63,167 nt of DNA from Blastocatellia bacterium. Its GTDB lineage: Bacteria; Acidobacteriota; Blastocatellia; Chloracidobacteriales; Chloracidobacteriaceae. Of this stretch, positions 56,049 through 63,167 are shown piece by piece. The translations under genes were made by a program, and so were the position numbers. The stretch lies in the NCBI GenBank assembly GCA_019695185.1, contig JAIBAN010000044.1, positions 1 to 63,167 of the forward strand, read 5' to 3'. The notes under the pieces were generated by a model. The model saw only the letters and a list, made by a program, of their open reading frames with translations, had not been told where the DNA came from and made no database searches. Numbering within the stretch: the first letter of the stretch is position 1; every line of letters starts with the position of its first letter.

Positions 56049-57062
56049 TTAGGAGTAAATTTCAATCAGGTCTTCCAGCACGGCGGCTGAGGTCGGGGTT
56101 GGGTCGTCGGCATCAATCGCCGCCAGAATTTTGCCATTGATGTCTGTGTAATAAATCACTCCCTGCCAATCATTACCGAGTTGGGCGAGCGGATGGGCCG
56201 CATCAATCGGAGTGGGTTTGACTGAAAACCGGTAGTCATCATCCACCTTGTCTGCGGCAGCAATCAGTTTGATAACGTTTCCTTCGGCCTGAGCGGCAGC
56301 AATCTGTTCAGCGGTGACCCCTCGGATTCCGACGACTTCGATATCCTGCAAGGTGGTGGGGCGGCGCAACACAAAGTTGGCAATAATAACCAGTTTATTG
56401 GCCGCATCCCATCCATCCACATCAAGGGTGGGGTCGGCTTCGGCAAAACCGGCATCCTGGGCCCGTTTCAGCCCTTGGTCAAAGGTTTCACCTTTACCCA
56501 TCCAGGTCAGTATGAAATCGGTGGTTGAGTTGACAACCCCTTCGAATTTCCGAATGGAGCAGGCACTCAAATCACGCCGTCCCACATTCAGGGTGGGCAG
56601 CCCGCCGGTAACCGTGGCACTAAAGCGGAATTGCTTGCCGGCGGCTTGGGCGCGCCGGGTCAGGTCCTGAAAGGCGAGCACCAGCGGGCCTTTATTGGCC
56701 GTAACCACATCCATCCCCCGTTCAAAGGCAATGCGAATGGCTGCGAGGCCGACTCCCCCGGTTTTCAAATCGGTAGGAGAGAGTTCAACCAGCATGTCGG
56801 CTTCCACCTGCTGCATTAAGTCCAAGGGGTCCTGTAAGGTCAGGTCAAGGTCCCGCAGCCGCTTGCCCTCGGTTTTGAGCGCAATCAACTGATGCAGGTC
56901 AAAACCCGCAGGGTTATGGGCGGCACCACTTGAATCAGCCACCGCCACCACCGAAAGTTCCAGATTGAATTCACGCCGCAACAGTTCCTGTTTGCGGACC
57001 AAGAGGTCAAGCAAGCGGCGGCCAATGTTTCCTAAACCAATTAAAGCAATTTTTTTTCGCAT
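56049..57062 (-). CDS. hom: Homoserine dehydrogenase
   Basis: A 337-residue short-form enzyme without the C-terminal ACT domain. The Rossmann start KIALIGLGNIGRRL and the catalytic-domain features ANKGPLVLAF, STTDFILTWMGKG and DGWDAANKLVI are seen. It reduces aspartate semialdehyde to homoserine for threonine and methionine synthesis. Loss of ACT would mean no allosteric threonine control. It is the only amino-acid gene nearby. Confidence 0.92.
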   Translation of the reverse strand: MRKKIALIGLGNIGRRLLDLLVRKQELLRREFNLELSVVAVADSSGAAHNPAGFDLHQLIALKTEGKRLRDLDLTLQDPLDLMQQVEADMLVELSPTDLKTGGVGLAAIRIAFERGMDVVTANKGPLVLAFQDLTRRAQAAGKQFRFSATVTGGLPTLNVGRRDLSACSIRKFEGVVNSTTDFILTWMGKGETFDQGLKRAQDAGFAEADPTLDVDGWDAANKLVIIANFVLRRPTTLQDIEVVGIRGVTAEQIAAAQAEGNVIKLIAAADKVDDDYRFSVKPTPIDAAHPLAQLGNDWQGVIYYTDINGKILAAIDADDPTPTSAAVLEDLIEIYS

Positions 57063-57066
57063 GAAA

Positions 57067-57268
57067 GTTTCCTGTCAGAATTAAGAATTGGGAATTGAAA
57101 AATCTTTATGGAAAAACTTGATTTATTTATTTTTTAAAATATTGATTTTATTGGGTGTATTTGATTGGTTGAGGAAGGAAATCAGAAAACTCGCCAAGAA
57201 AAATAAAGCAAAATTCAATCTAAAAGTAAAAAATAATTCTCAATTCTCAATTCTCAATTCTCAATTCA
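57067..57268. repeat. AATTCTC heptamer array with AT-rich spacer
   Basis: GAATTGGG/GAATTGA units (about 57078-57100) face four TCTCAAT units (57235-57266) with an AT-rich spacer of about 135 bases. An open frame through it (57088-57405) is not credible as a gene. The right array touches the stop of the histidine kinase gene. Confidence 0.8.
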
Positions 57269-57269
57269 G

Positions 57270-58364
57270 TTACGGCATCCGGCGCAGGGTGATTTCCACA
57301 GAGGTTTCTCCGCCTGGGATACTGGTAATGGTAAGTTCACCCCCATGCATTTCCGCCAGCCGTTTGGAAATTGTGAGCCCCAGCCCGGCACCCTGCTGTT
57401 CGTAAACGCCCCGGTCAAACTGCATGTAAGCGCCAACGTCGGCAATCTGTTGGAGTGTCATACCCCGACTGATACCGGAAATGACAACGTGGAGATACAT
57501 TTCATCAAACCAGCTTCGGATATTCACCTTTTGGTTGGGTTCAGAATATTTCAGGGCATTATCAAGCAGTTCCGTAATGATCTTGTCCAGATAGGTTTCG
57601 GAAATGAAAACTCCGCATTCCTGCAAATCAAGGTGAATGTCAGCCCTGCGGTCAACGGAACGTCCCAGTTTGAAGGCTGCCTGTTCAATCACTCCTTGAG
57701 AAGAGTGGGTTTTGGACAAACCCAAAGATTCCATCCGGTTTTGGTCGGAACTGGAAATTTCAATTTTGGCGTACATCCAAAAATTTTCCACCAGGCGATG
57801 CAGCCGGCGGGCGGAAACGTTGATGTTCTGCACCAGTTCCAACAGTTCCTCCCGGTCAAGTGAATTGAAACATTCCAGAATCAAATCCGAGGTTCCTAAA
57901 ATTCCATTAAGGGGAGTTCGCAACTCGTGGGGCAGGGCAGTGGACAGGTTGCGGCGTAAATCCTCCAGTTTTTGTTCATAGCGACGTTTCACCATCTGGT
58001 GCTTGTCGAGTTGGGTGTTGATGGCTCCTAACAGTTCCGTTCGGGCTATGGGTTTGAATAAATAATCATCAGCACCAAGCTCCATACCCATCCGGACGTC
58101 GCTTTGGTCAACCTTGGCTGTTAGGAAAATAAAAGGAATACCAATCAAGGCAGGGTCTTCCCGTACAGCGGCCAACACTCCAAGCCCGCCAAGCACAGGC
58201 ATATTGATGTCGCAGAGAATCAAATCAGGATGGTTTTGTCGGGCCAGTTCAAGACCAATCTGCCCATTTTCAGCCAAAATCGGTTCAAAATTGTCGAATT
58301 CCAACAATTCGGCAATCACCTCACGGATGGCTTGTTCATCCTCAATCACGAGAATTTTAGTCAT
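57270..58364 (-). CDS. Hybrid receiver-histidine kinase
   Basis: A 364-residue cytoplasmic protein. The N-terminal receiver has phosphoacceptor Asp52 (LILCDINMP) and Lys104. The HisKA segment has His146 in PHELRTPLNG, and the ATPase has the N-box ELLDNALKYS and the G-box GAGLGLTISKRL. There is no TM helix, so it takes its signal through the receiver or a partner. No partner regulator is adjacent. Confidence 0.93.
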   Translation of the reverse strand: MTKILVIEDEQAIREVIAELLEFDNFEPILAENGQIGLELARQNHPDLILCDINMPVLGGLGVLAAVREDPALIGIPFIFLTAKVDQSDVRMGMELGADDYLFKPIARTELLGAINTQLDKHQMVKRRYEQKLEDLRRNLSTALPHELRTPLNGILGTSDLILECFNSLDREELLELVQNINVSARRLHRLVENFWMYAKIEISSSDQNRMESLGLSKTHSSQGVIEQAAFKLGRSVDRRADIHLDLQECGVFISETYLDKIITELLDNALKYSEPNQKVNIRSWFDEMYLHVVISGISRGMTLQQIADVGAYMQFDRGVYEQQGAGLGLTISKRLAEMHGGELTITSIPGGETSVEITLRRMP

Positions 58365-58379
58365 GCGGCCCCCAAGACA

Positions 58380-58605
58380 CTGACAAGATGACAGGGTAAC
58401 AGGGTAACAGGTGACCGGGTGACAGGTGACCGGGTGACAGGTGACCGGGTAACAGGTGACAGGGGTAGCAGGGTGACAAGGGTGGCAGGGTGACCAACTT
58501 CATTTTGTTGAATTGGTTTATTCATAATTTTGTTTCGCTTGTGCTGAATGAGGAAGCAAGAAAGCAATCACCCTGGCACCCTGTCACCCCTGTCACCGGT
58601 CATCC
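58380..58605. repeat. GTGACAGG-type inverted array pair
   Basis: Alternating GTGACCGG and GTGACAGG/GTAACAGG units run from 58380 to about 58490. The facing units CACCCTGT/CACCTGT-like occur at 58570-58605 after an AT-rich spacer. The units are related to the CACCTGT array before accC. It lies between the kinase gene and the GATase gene. Confidence 0.85.
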
Positions 58606-59334
58606 TCTCACGGCTGCTTCAGCAACGAAATGCTTAAAAATGGCTTGTGAAAATGTATCCTTGGACCAGTTGATTTCTGGATGCCATTGAACACCCAGGA
58701 TAAACTGACCGGGTTTGGTGCTAATCACTGCTTCAATCACACCATCGGCTGACCAGGCAATGGCCTCCAATTCAGACCCCAGTTCGTCAATCGCCTGATG
58801 GTGGACGCTATTGACCCGAACCGAAGTGCCCCCCGCCAGTTTGGCCAACAAGCTCTCCCGGTTGATTTGCAGTCCATGAGAAAGTCTTGCCACCGGACCA
58901 CGTTGCCGATGTTGAATGACGTTTTCCACCTGCGCCGGCAGGTCCTGAAAGAGGGTTCCACCCCGAAATACATTGATTGCTTGTAACCCGTAGCAAATCC
59001 CCAGCACCGGCAGGCGCTGGGCTTCGGCTGCCGTCAACAGCAGATGATCAACTTCATCCCGCTCAAAATGCACTTCTTCCAGGTTCAAATGTGCAGCTTG
59101 GCCGTAGCGCATCGGGTCAACATCACTGTTACTGCCCGTAAGCAGGATTCCATCCAAATGGGAAATCAATGAATCAATGTAGGCAGGGCTGGGAATCAAC
59201 GGAATGAGAATGGGCAATCCACCAGCCTGAAAAATAGCCTCACCGTAATTTGACTTCAAGTAGTTTGTTTCATCCTGGTGATTCAGTCGGGTGGTGATGC
59301 CAATGACAGGCCGGTTGGAAACCATCGAAGTCAT
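58600..59334 (-). CDS. Class I glutamine amidotransferase-like hydrolase (PuuD-like)
   Basis: A 244-residue protein of the gamma-glutamyl-GABA hydrolase/PuuD family. The catalytic Cys114 is in LGICYGLQ, and His217 and Glu219 are in QWHPE. PuuD cleaves gamma-glutamyl-GABA in putrescine breakdown; the substrate here is unproved. ATG 59334 is preferred because GAGGAG lies 10 bases ahead, though the frame is open to a GTG at 59352. It is divergent from lgt. Confidence 0.9.
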   Translation of the reverse strand: MTSMVSNRPVIGITTRLNHQDETNYLKSNYGEAIFQAGGLPILIPLIPSPAYIDSLISHLDGILLTGSNSDVDPMRYGQAAHLNLEEVHFERDEVDHLLLTAAEAQRLPVLGICYGLQAINVFRGGTLFQDLPAQVENVIQHRQRGPVARLSHGLQINRESLLAKLAGGTSVRVNSVHHQAIDELGSELEAIAWSADGVIEAVISTKPGQFILGVQWHPEINWSKDTFSQAIFKHFVAEAAVRG

Positions 59335-59517
59335 AGTGAATTGGCTCCTCACAGTGAAAACAAAAAAACGAAAAATGATGAGTATTCGGATGGTCGGAAG
59401 GCCGGGTGGGTGGTCGCCTTGTCACCCGGAAAGGTTCTCTTATAGTCGTTTGTGTGCTATATGGCAACAGGTTCATGTCTAAAAGGACACAGCTTCGGGC
59501 TTCCATTCAATAACATC

Positions 59518-60345
59518 ATGTTTCCTGAACTCCTCAAAATAACTGATTCATTCACAATCAATACCTATGGGGTTTTGATTGCGATTGCATTTTTTAGCGG
59601 GATGTGGCTGGCTGCTTTCCTGGCGGAAAAAGATGGGTTGGATAAAGGCAAGGTCTATGACCTGTGCCTGTATATGCTGCTGGCCTCGCTGGTGGGTTCC
59701 CGGCTGTTACTGGTGATAACGGAATGGCCGCTCTACAGTGCTCGCCCGGGTGAACTGTTTTCCTTTAATTTTCTGCGCTCCGGCGGGGTGTATTATGGCG
59801 GACTGATTGGAGCCATGGTGGCCAGTCTCGGCCTTATGCGCTGGTATCGACTGCCTTGGTGGCAAACGGCGGACGCCTGTGCGCCGGGAATTGCCATCGG
59901 TCAGTTTTTTGGTCGTTTGGGGTGCTTTGCGGCAGGCTGTTGTTGGGGAAAACCAACTGATGGCTGGTTTGGAGTGCATTTTACCGAACGGGCTCACGAA
60001 CTGACCGGGGTGCCAGTCAACTGCGCTTTGCATCCAACCCAGCTTTACGAATCGGTCGCCGCCCTGTTGTTATGCGGACTGTTGCTTTTTCTGAGTCGAA
60101 CCCGCCGGTTTCATGGGGAAATCGTGCTGATGTATCTGTTCGGATATGGGGTGATTCGGTTTTCCATTGAATTGGTGCGGGATGACCCACGGGGAGGATT
60201 ATGGCACCTTTCCACTTCGCAACTGATTGCCATCATGTTTATCCTGATTGCAATTGGAGGGTATTTTCTCAGGGTCCAGGGTTCAGGATTCAGGGTTCAG
60301 GGAACTGCGGCCAGTGAACAACAGAAACCGGAAGTCGGAAATTAG
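59518..60345 (+). CDS. lgt: Prolipoprotein diacylglyceryl transferase
   Basis: A 275-residue inner-membrane enzyme that moves diacylglycerol to the lipobox Cys of prolipoproteins. The Lgt signature FFGRLGCFAAGCCWG and the HPTQLYES motif are present with about seven TM segments. The frame is open to 59452; ATG 59518 gives the normal start MFPELLKI. The last 20 residues (LRVQGSGFRVQG and on) are encoded by a GGGTTCA-like repeat, so the native end has been replaced or extended. There is no clear Shine-Dalgarno sequence. Confidence 0.95.
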   Translation: MFPELLKITDSFTINTYGVLIAIAFFSGMWLAAFLAEKDGLDKGKVYDLCLYMLLASLVGSRLLLVITEWPLYSARPGELFSFNFLRSGGVYYGGLIGAMVASLGLMRWYRLPWWQTADACAPGIAIGQFFGRLGCFAAGCCWGKPTDGWFGVHFTERAHELTGVPVNCALHPTQLYESVAALLLCGLLLFLSRTRRFHGEIVLMYLFGYGVIRFSIELVRDDPRGGLWHLSTSQLIAIMFILIAIGGYFLRVQGSGFRVQGTAASEQQKPEVGN

Positions 60346-60483
60346 GGCACGAAGATTGATTCCTTCAGGAGCCAAATCCTTGGCCCGGTTCCGAGATTCA
60401 ATTTTCCATCAGATTTTTTGGGTGGAAGCCCAGGTACATTTTCCGGCGACCACCTTTCAACCCCTGAACCCTGAACCCTGAAA
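60270..60483. repeat. GGGTTCA array pair around lgt 3' end
   Basis: Four GGGTTCA-type units (60270-60301) lie within the lgt frame and face CCCTGAA units at 60464-60483, separated by about 160 bases. The facing units end five bases before the ATG of the TPR gene at 60488, so no Shine-Dalgarno sequence is visible there. The spacer shows no gene. Confidence 0.85.
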
Positions 60484-60487
60484 ACTT

Positions 60488-61804
60488 ATGACTTCCAATC
60501 GTGAAACCATCCGCCAAATGATTGACCAGGGGCAATATTCCGAAGCCTGTGCGGAGTTGGCAGCCGAACCGCTATCAGCCTGGAAGTTCCTCTTTTTGGC
60601 GGAATTGGCTCTGTGGGACGATGTGCCCAGACGAGCTGAACAATTGCTGGCGGGGGTTGCCGCGTCGTTGCTGGTGGAACAACCTGCCGGAGAATTTTCC
60701 TTTTGGCACATCCTGACACAGCTTCAGCTTGAACTGGCCTGCCACCAGACCAAGACCGCCTGGGAAAAACTGGAAACCATACCCCGTGCGCCTACGGGCA
60801 GTCAGGGGGAAGCGTACCTGCGGCTGCATCGCGCCCACATTTTATTTGCTCAGGGAAAACTTGACCGGGCTCTGGATGAAGCCGAAACCGCCTTGCGGAT
60901 GACGGAACGCGGGTTTCATACCTATCCATTGATTTTAATGAGCCTGGGCCGATTCCGGGCTGAATTTGGTGAGTTGGAGGAAGCCGAAAAAAATTTTGAA
61001 CAGGCTTCCCGTGCCTTTGCCCGCCTGCGCATGATGGCTCACCATGGTTTGGCTTTGGTTCGGGTCGCCGAGTTGGCCCGGCGCAAACGCGATTTTGTCA
61101 GGGCAGATGAATTTCTGGACGAAGCAATTGCTCTCTTTGGTACGATTGATGCCCCGCGGGAACACGCCCACGCACTATTGTTCCAGGCGGAAATGTGTTT
61201 CGAACGACAAAAAACCACCCGCATCGAGGGGTTTTTGGCCTCAGCCGGAGAGCTATTGGCTGCCTACCCTGATGACTGGCGGCAAGGCTGGCTGGTTTTG
61301 CTGGAGATTCGGTACCATATCGGACGGCATCAGTTTTCCCAGGCGGCAGGAAAACTGGATGCAGCCTTTGCGCTGGTCCGGCACCACCATACCTGGGGAC
61401 TGGAAACCCAGCTTTTTTTGTTTGGGGCCGAAGCCTGTCGCCAAACCGACCCGGCGGTGGCCGCCGGGTATTTTGAAACTGCCCGTTCCCGGATTGGCGA
61501 ACCGGCTCCGGTCTGGCTGCGTGAGGAACTGGAGCGGATTTCCAAGCAGTTTGGGCAAAAAAACAGTATTTCAACGGCTGCCGGAGTCTTGACGATTGTT
61601 GTGACGGAGGATGTTCCGAACGATTTGTTTCCTTCCTGGAACGAAGCCCTGGAATCGGTTAAACGCTTTTTACTGACTGCGGCTTTGAAACGAACCGAAG
61701 GGAGCCTGACCAAAACGGCAGCGTTGCTCAAGGTCTCGATAGGTCATGTTTCCCAACGATGCAAGGAATACAATCTGACTCCCCGCTCCGGTGAGGAGGT
61801 TTAA
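60488..61804 (+). CDS. TPR protein with C-terminal Fis-type HTH
   Basis: A 438-residue cytoplasmic protein. Most of it (about 1-370) is TPR-like helical repeats (such as RAHILFAQGKLDRALDEAE and GELEEAEKNFEQASRAFARL). The last 50 residues contain a Fis-like helix-turn-helix (SLTKTAALLKVSIGHVSQRC), so it may be a DNA-binding regulator whose TPRs sense a partner. The regulon is unknown. The ATG directly follows a CCCTGAA array. Confidence 0.85.
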   Translation: MTSNRETIRQMIDQGQYSEACAELAAEPLSAWKFLFLAELALWDDVPRRAEQLLAGVAASLLVEQPAGEFSFWHILTQLQLELACHQTKTAWEKLETIPRAPTGSQGEAYLRLHRAHILFAQGKLDRALDEAETALRMTERGFHTYPLILMSLGRFRAEFGELEEAEKNFEQASRAFARLRMMAHHGLALVRVAELARRKRDFVRADEFLDEAIALFGTIDAPREHAHALLFQAEMCFERQKTTRIEGFLASAGELLAAYPDDWRQGWLVLLEIRYHIGRHQFSQAAGKLDAAFALVRHHHTWGLETQLFLFGAEACRQTDPAVAAGYFETARSRIGEPAPVWLREELERISKQFGQKNSISTAAGVLTIVVTEDVPNDLFPSWNEALESVKRFLLTAALKRTEGSLTKTAALLKVSIGHVSQRCKEYNLTPRSGEEV

Positions 61805-62017
61805 TTGAGAAGTGAGAATTGAGTTGTTTCACAATTGAACTTGTTCTTTTTCAATTGATTCCAAGAAAAAGTAAGAGCTTTCCGCTGGTTTTTGAATTCT
61901 TACTTTTGAAACTCATCGAAAAACCGGCAGGCCATAACGCAACAACTCAATTCCCAATTCTCAATTCTCAATTCCCAATTCTCAATTCTCAATTCTCAAT
62001 TCTCAATTCTGAATTCA
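61805..62017. repeat. AATTCTC heptamer array pair before thiL
   Basis: GAGAATT-type units (about 61805-61825) face roughly ten TCAATTC/CCAATTC units (61945-62012). The array ends six bases before the thiL ATG. The spacer (61826-61944) has no gene seen. The unit is the same as at 57235 and 35171. Confidence 0.88.
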
Positions 62018-62022
62018 ATCCC

Positions 62023-63042
62023 ATGCGAACTGAACGTCAATTTCTCAGACAATGGCAACAAAGACTGAAACGCCCGGCTCCGGCAGTATTAGTTGGGATT
62101 GGCGATGATGCAGCGGTATTGGCTCCGCCCAATGGCTCGAATCTGGTGATTGCCAGTGATGTCATGGTGGAGGACGTTCATTTTCGCCGCCGGTATTTTC
62201 CGCCCCTTGCCTTGGGACACAAGGCGTTGGCTGTCAATTTGAGTGATATGGCGGCCATGGGGGCCATTCCCCGGTATTGTCTGGTCACCCTGGCCATTCC
62301 CAAAAACTGTTTTGACACTCATGCTGATGCCATTATGCAGGGCTTGACCACCCTTGCGGATGAACATCAGGTGGTCGTCATTGGGGGGGACACGGCTGCG
62401 GCACCGGAACGGATTTTTGTGGATGTCACAATCCTGGGTGAATGTCCTCCGGAACAGGCGGTTTTGCGCTCAACAGCCCAACCGGGGGATTGGTTGTATG
62501 TCACCGGCGAACTTGGAACGGCCATGGCCGGTTGTGTCATCCTGGAGCAACAGGCATCCACGCTGTCCCAGCAAACTCTGCCCCCGGCTTTGAAAGACGC
62601 CATTCATAAACACCTGTACCCCACACCGAGGTTATTTGTCGGCCAGCAGTTGGCTGCCCGGAAACTGGCTTCCTCCATGATGGATTTAAGTGATGGGCTT
62701 TCGATTGACCTTTCGCGGTTATGCGAGGCCAGTAATGTTGGATGTCATATCAAAGCCAATCAGATTCCGGTTTCGACGGCAGCCCGTCTGTTTTCTCATC
62801 GCAATCGGCAAAACGCCATCGAACTGGCCTTGCACGGAGGCGAAGAGTATGAACTCCTGTTTACTGTCTCACCGGCACGGCGAAATGATTTTGAAGCCTT
62901 TGCGAAAGAACTGGCCGCTGGCCCGGATGCGGTTGAGTTTTCCTGTCTGGGTGAAATCAAGGATGTTTCGCACGGGTTGAAAATTGAAACGACAAACGGG
63001 ATTTTTCCCTTGCCGGTGAAGGGATTTGACCACTTTTCTTAA
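62023..63042 (+). CDS. thiL: Thiamine-monophosphate kinase
   Basis: A 339-residue AIRS-fold kinase that makes thiamine diphosphate from the monophosphate. The motifs LVGIGDDAAVLAPP, ASDVMVEDVHFRR and NLSDMAAMGA and the late MMDLSDGLSIDL are typical. The frame is open to 61819 through the repeat; ATG 62023 gives the family start MRTERQFLRQW. No other thi gene is adjacent. Confidence 0.94.
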   Translation: MRTERQFLRQWQQRLKRPAPAVLVGIGDDAAVLAPPNGSNLVIASDVMVEDVHFRRRYFPPLALGHKALAVNLSDMAAMGAIPRYCLVTLAIPKNCFDTHADAIMQGLTTLADEHQVVVIGGDTAAAPERIFVDVTILGECPPEQAVLRSTAQPGDWLYVTGELGTAMAGCVILEQQASTLSQQTLPPALKDAIHKHLYPTPRLFVGQQLAARKLASSMMDLSDGLSIDLSRLCEASNVGCHIKANQIPVSTAARLFSHRNRQNAIELALHGGEEYELLFTVSPARRNDFEAFAKELAAGPDAVEFSCLGEIKDVSHGLKIETTNGIFPLPVKGFDHFS

Positions 63043-63064
63043 TTGAGAATTGGGCACTGATGCA

Positions 63065-63167
63065 TTAATTGTTGGGACTGATCCCAAAATCCAACCAATC
63101 CCAGTGATTGGTTTCAACACCAGCCAGCGCGAGCGGCGACCGCCCATTGCGGGTTTCGATGGAACTG
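63065..63167 (-). CDS. Partial C-terminus of an unrecognised protein
   Basis: On the minus strand an uninterrupted 33-codon run ending in TAA (63065-63067) reads through the window edge: SSIETRNGRSPLALAGVETN and on. It looks protein-like, but no family was recognised and the gene is cut. It converges with thiL, leaving 22 bases between. Confidence 0.35.
   Translation of the reverse strand, partial: SSIETRNGRSPLALAGVETNHWDWLDFGISPNN

Noticed and set aside
57088..57405. 105-codon open frame with a hydrophobic start
   Set aside because: It runs through an AT-rich spacer and heptamer repeats, then over the kinase gene on the other strand; the translation is repeat-derived.

Overview
The window reads as a chromosome segment of a free-living bacterium, most likely an Acidobacteriota member of the Blastocatellia type. 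This is an inference, drawn from the gene families (TPR/receiver/DUF4388 regulators, SBBP and Calx-beta secreted proteins, a zinc-ribbon kinase-like protein with PEGA), the accB-accC pair behind the ribosomal operon, and the abundance of intergenic short tandem repeats. No rRNA or tRNA gene was seen.

Layout. 1-15967: the end of tuf, then one long plus-strand ribosomal run in S10-spc-alpha order (rpsJ to rplQ, with secY, map, infA and rpoA), closed by a strong intrinsic terminator. adk, often found between secY and map, is absent. A terminator-like hairpin lies inside the run, between rpsM and rpsK. 15987-21110: accB, accC, a class II histone-deacetylase-like hydrolase, a Cys-rich YkgJ-like protein, mscL and rsmE. 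21160-23846: an AT-rich minus-strand two-gene island encoding an Unknown-Group/Abi-like reverse transcriptase and an upstream, translationally coupled protein with a SAM-methyltransferase-like fold signature. This is the best candidate for an undescribed, possibly antiphage, system. 24050-26648: rdgB, then a thymidylate-kinase-like/HisG fusion followed by a PurC-like protein, an unusual nucleotide-chemistry cassette.

26748-38431: a large secreted zinc metalloprotease, an AraC regulator, a tiny Cys-rich protein, an orphan DNA methyltransferase, an amidohydrolase-like protein that has lost metal ligands, an AmgK-like sugar kinase and a 1067-residue receptor-like pseudokinase. 38873-46402: a HEAT protein, two receiver-domain proteins, a CHMI-family isomerase and a GH1 glycosidase. 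A 66-bp inverted repeat pair, 63/66 identical, encloses about 5.3 kb here. 46595-52913: an overlapping run of exported proteins (SBBP propeller, penicillin acylase, SPOR/YCF48-like). 53274-63167: CcsA, an M48 protease, homoserine dehydrogenase, a receiver/histidine kinase, a class I glutamine amidotransferase, lgt, a TPR/Fis-HTH protein, thiL and a partial gene.

A striking theme is the intergenic DNA. At more than ten loci it holds arrays of 7-bp units (GGGTTCA, GGACTGA, CACCTGT, AATTCTC and others; the unit differs by locus), usually as two arrays in inverted orientation around a short spacer. One locus has 26-bp palindromic units with compensatory stem changes. These arrays run into the C-termini of several genes, abut start codons that lack a Shine-Dalgarno sequence, and in one place form an intrinsic terminator.
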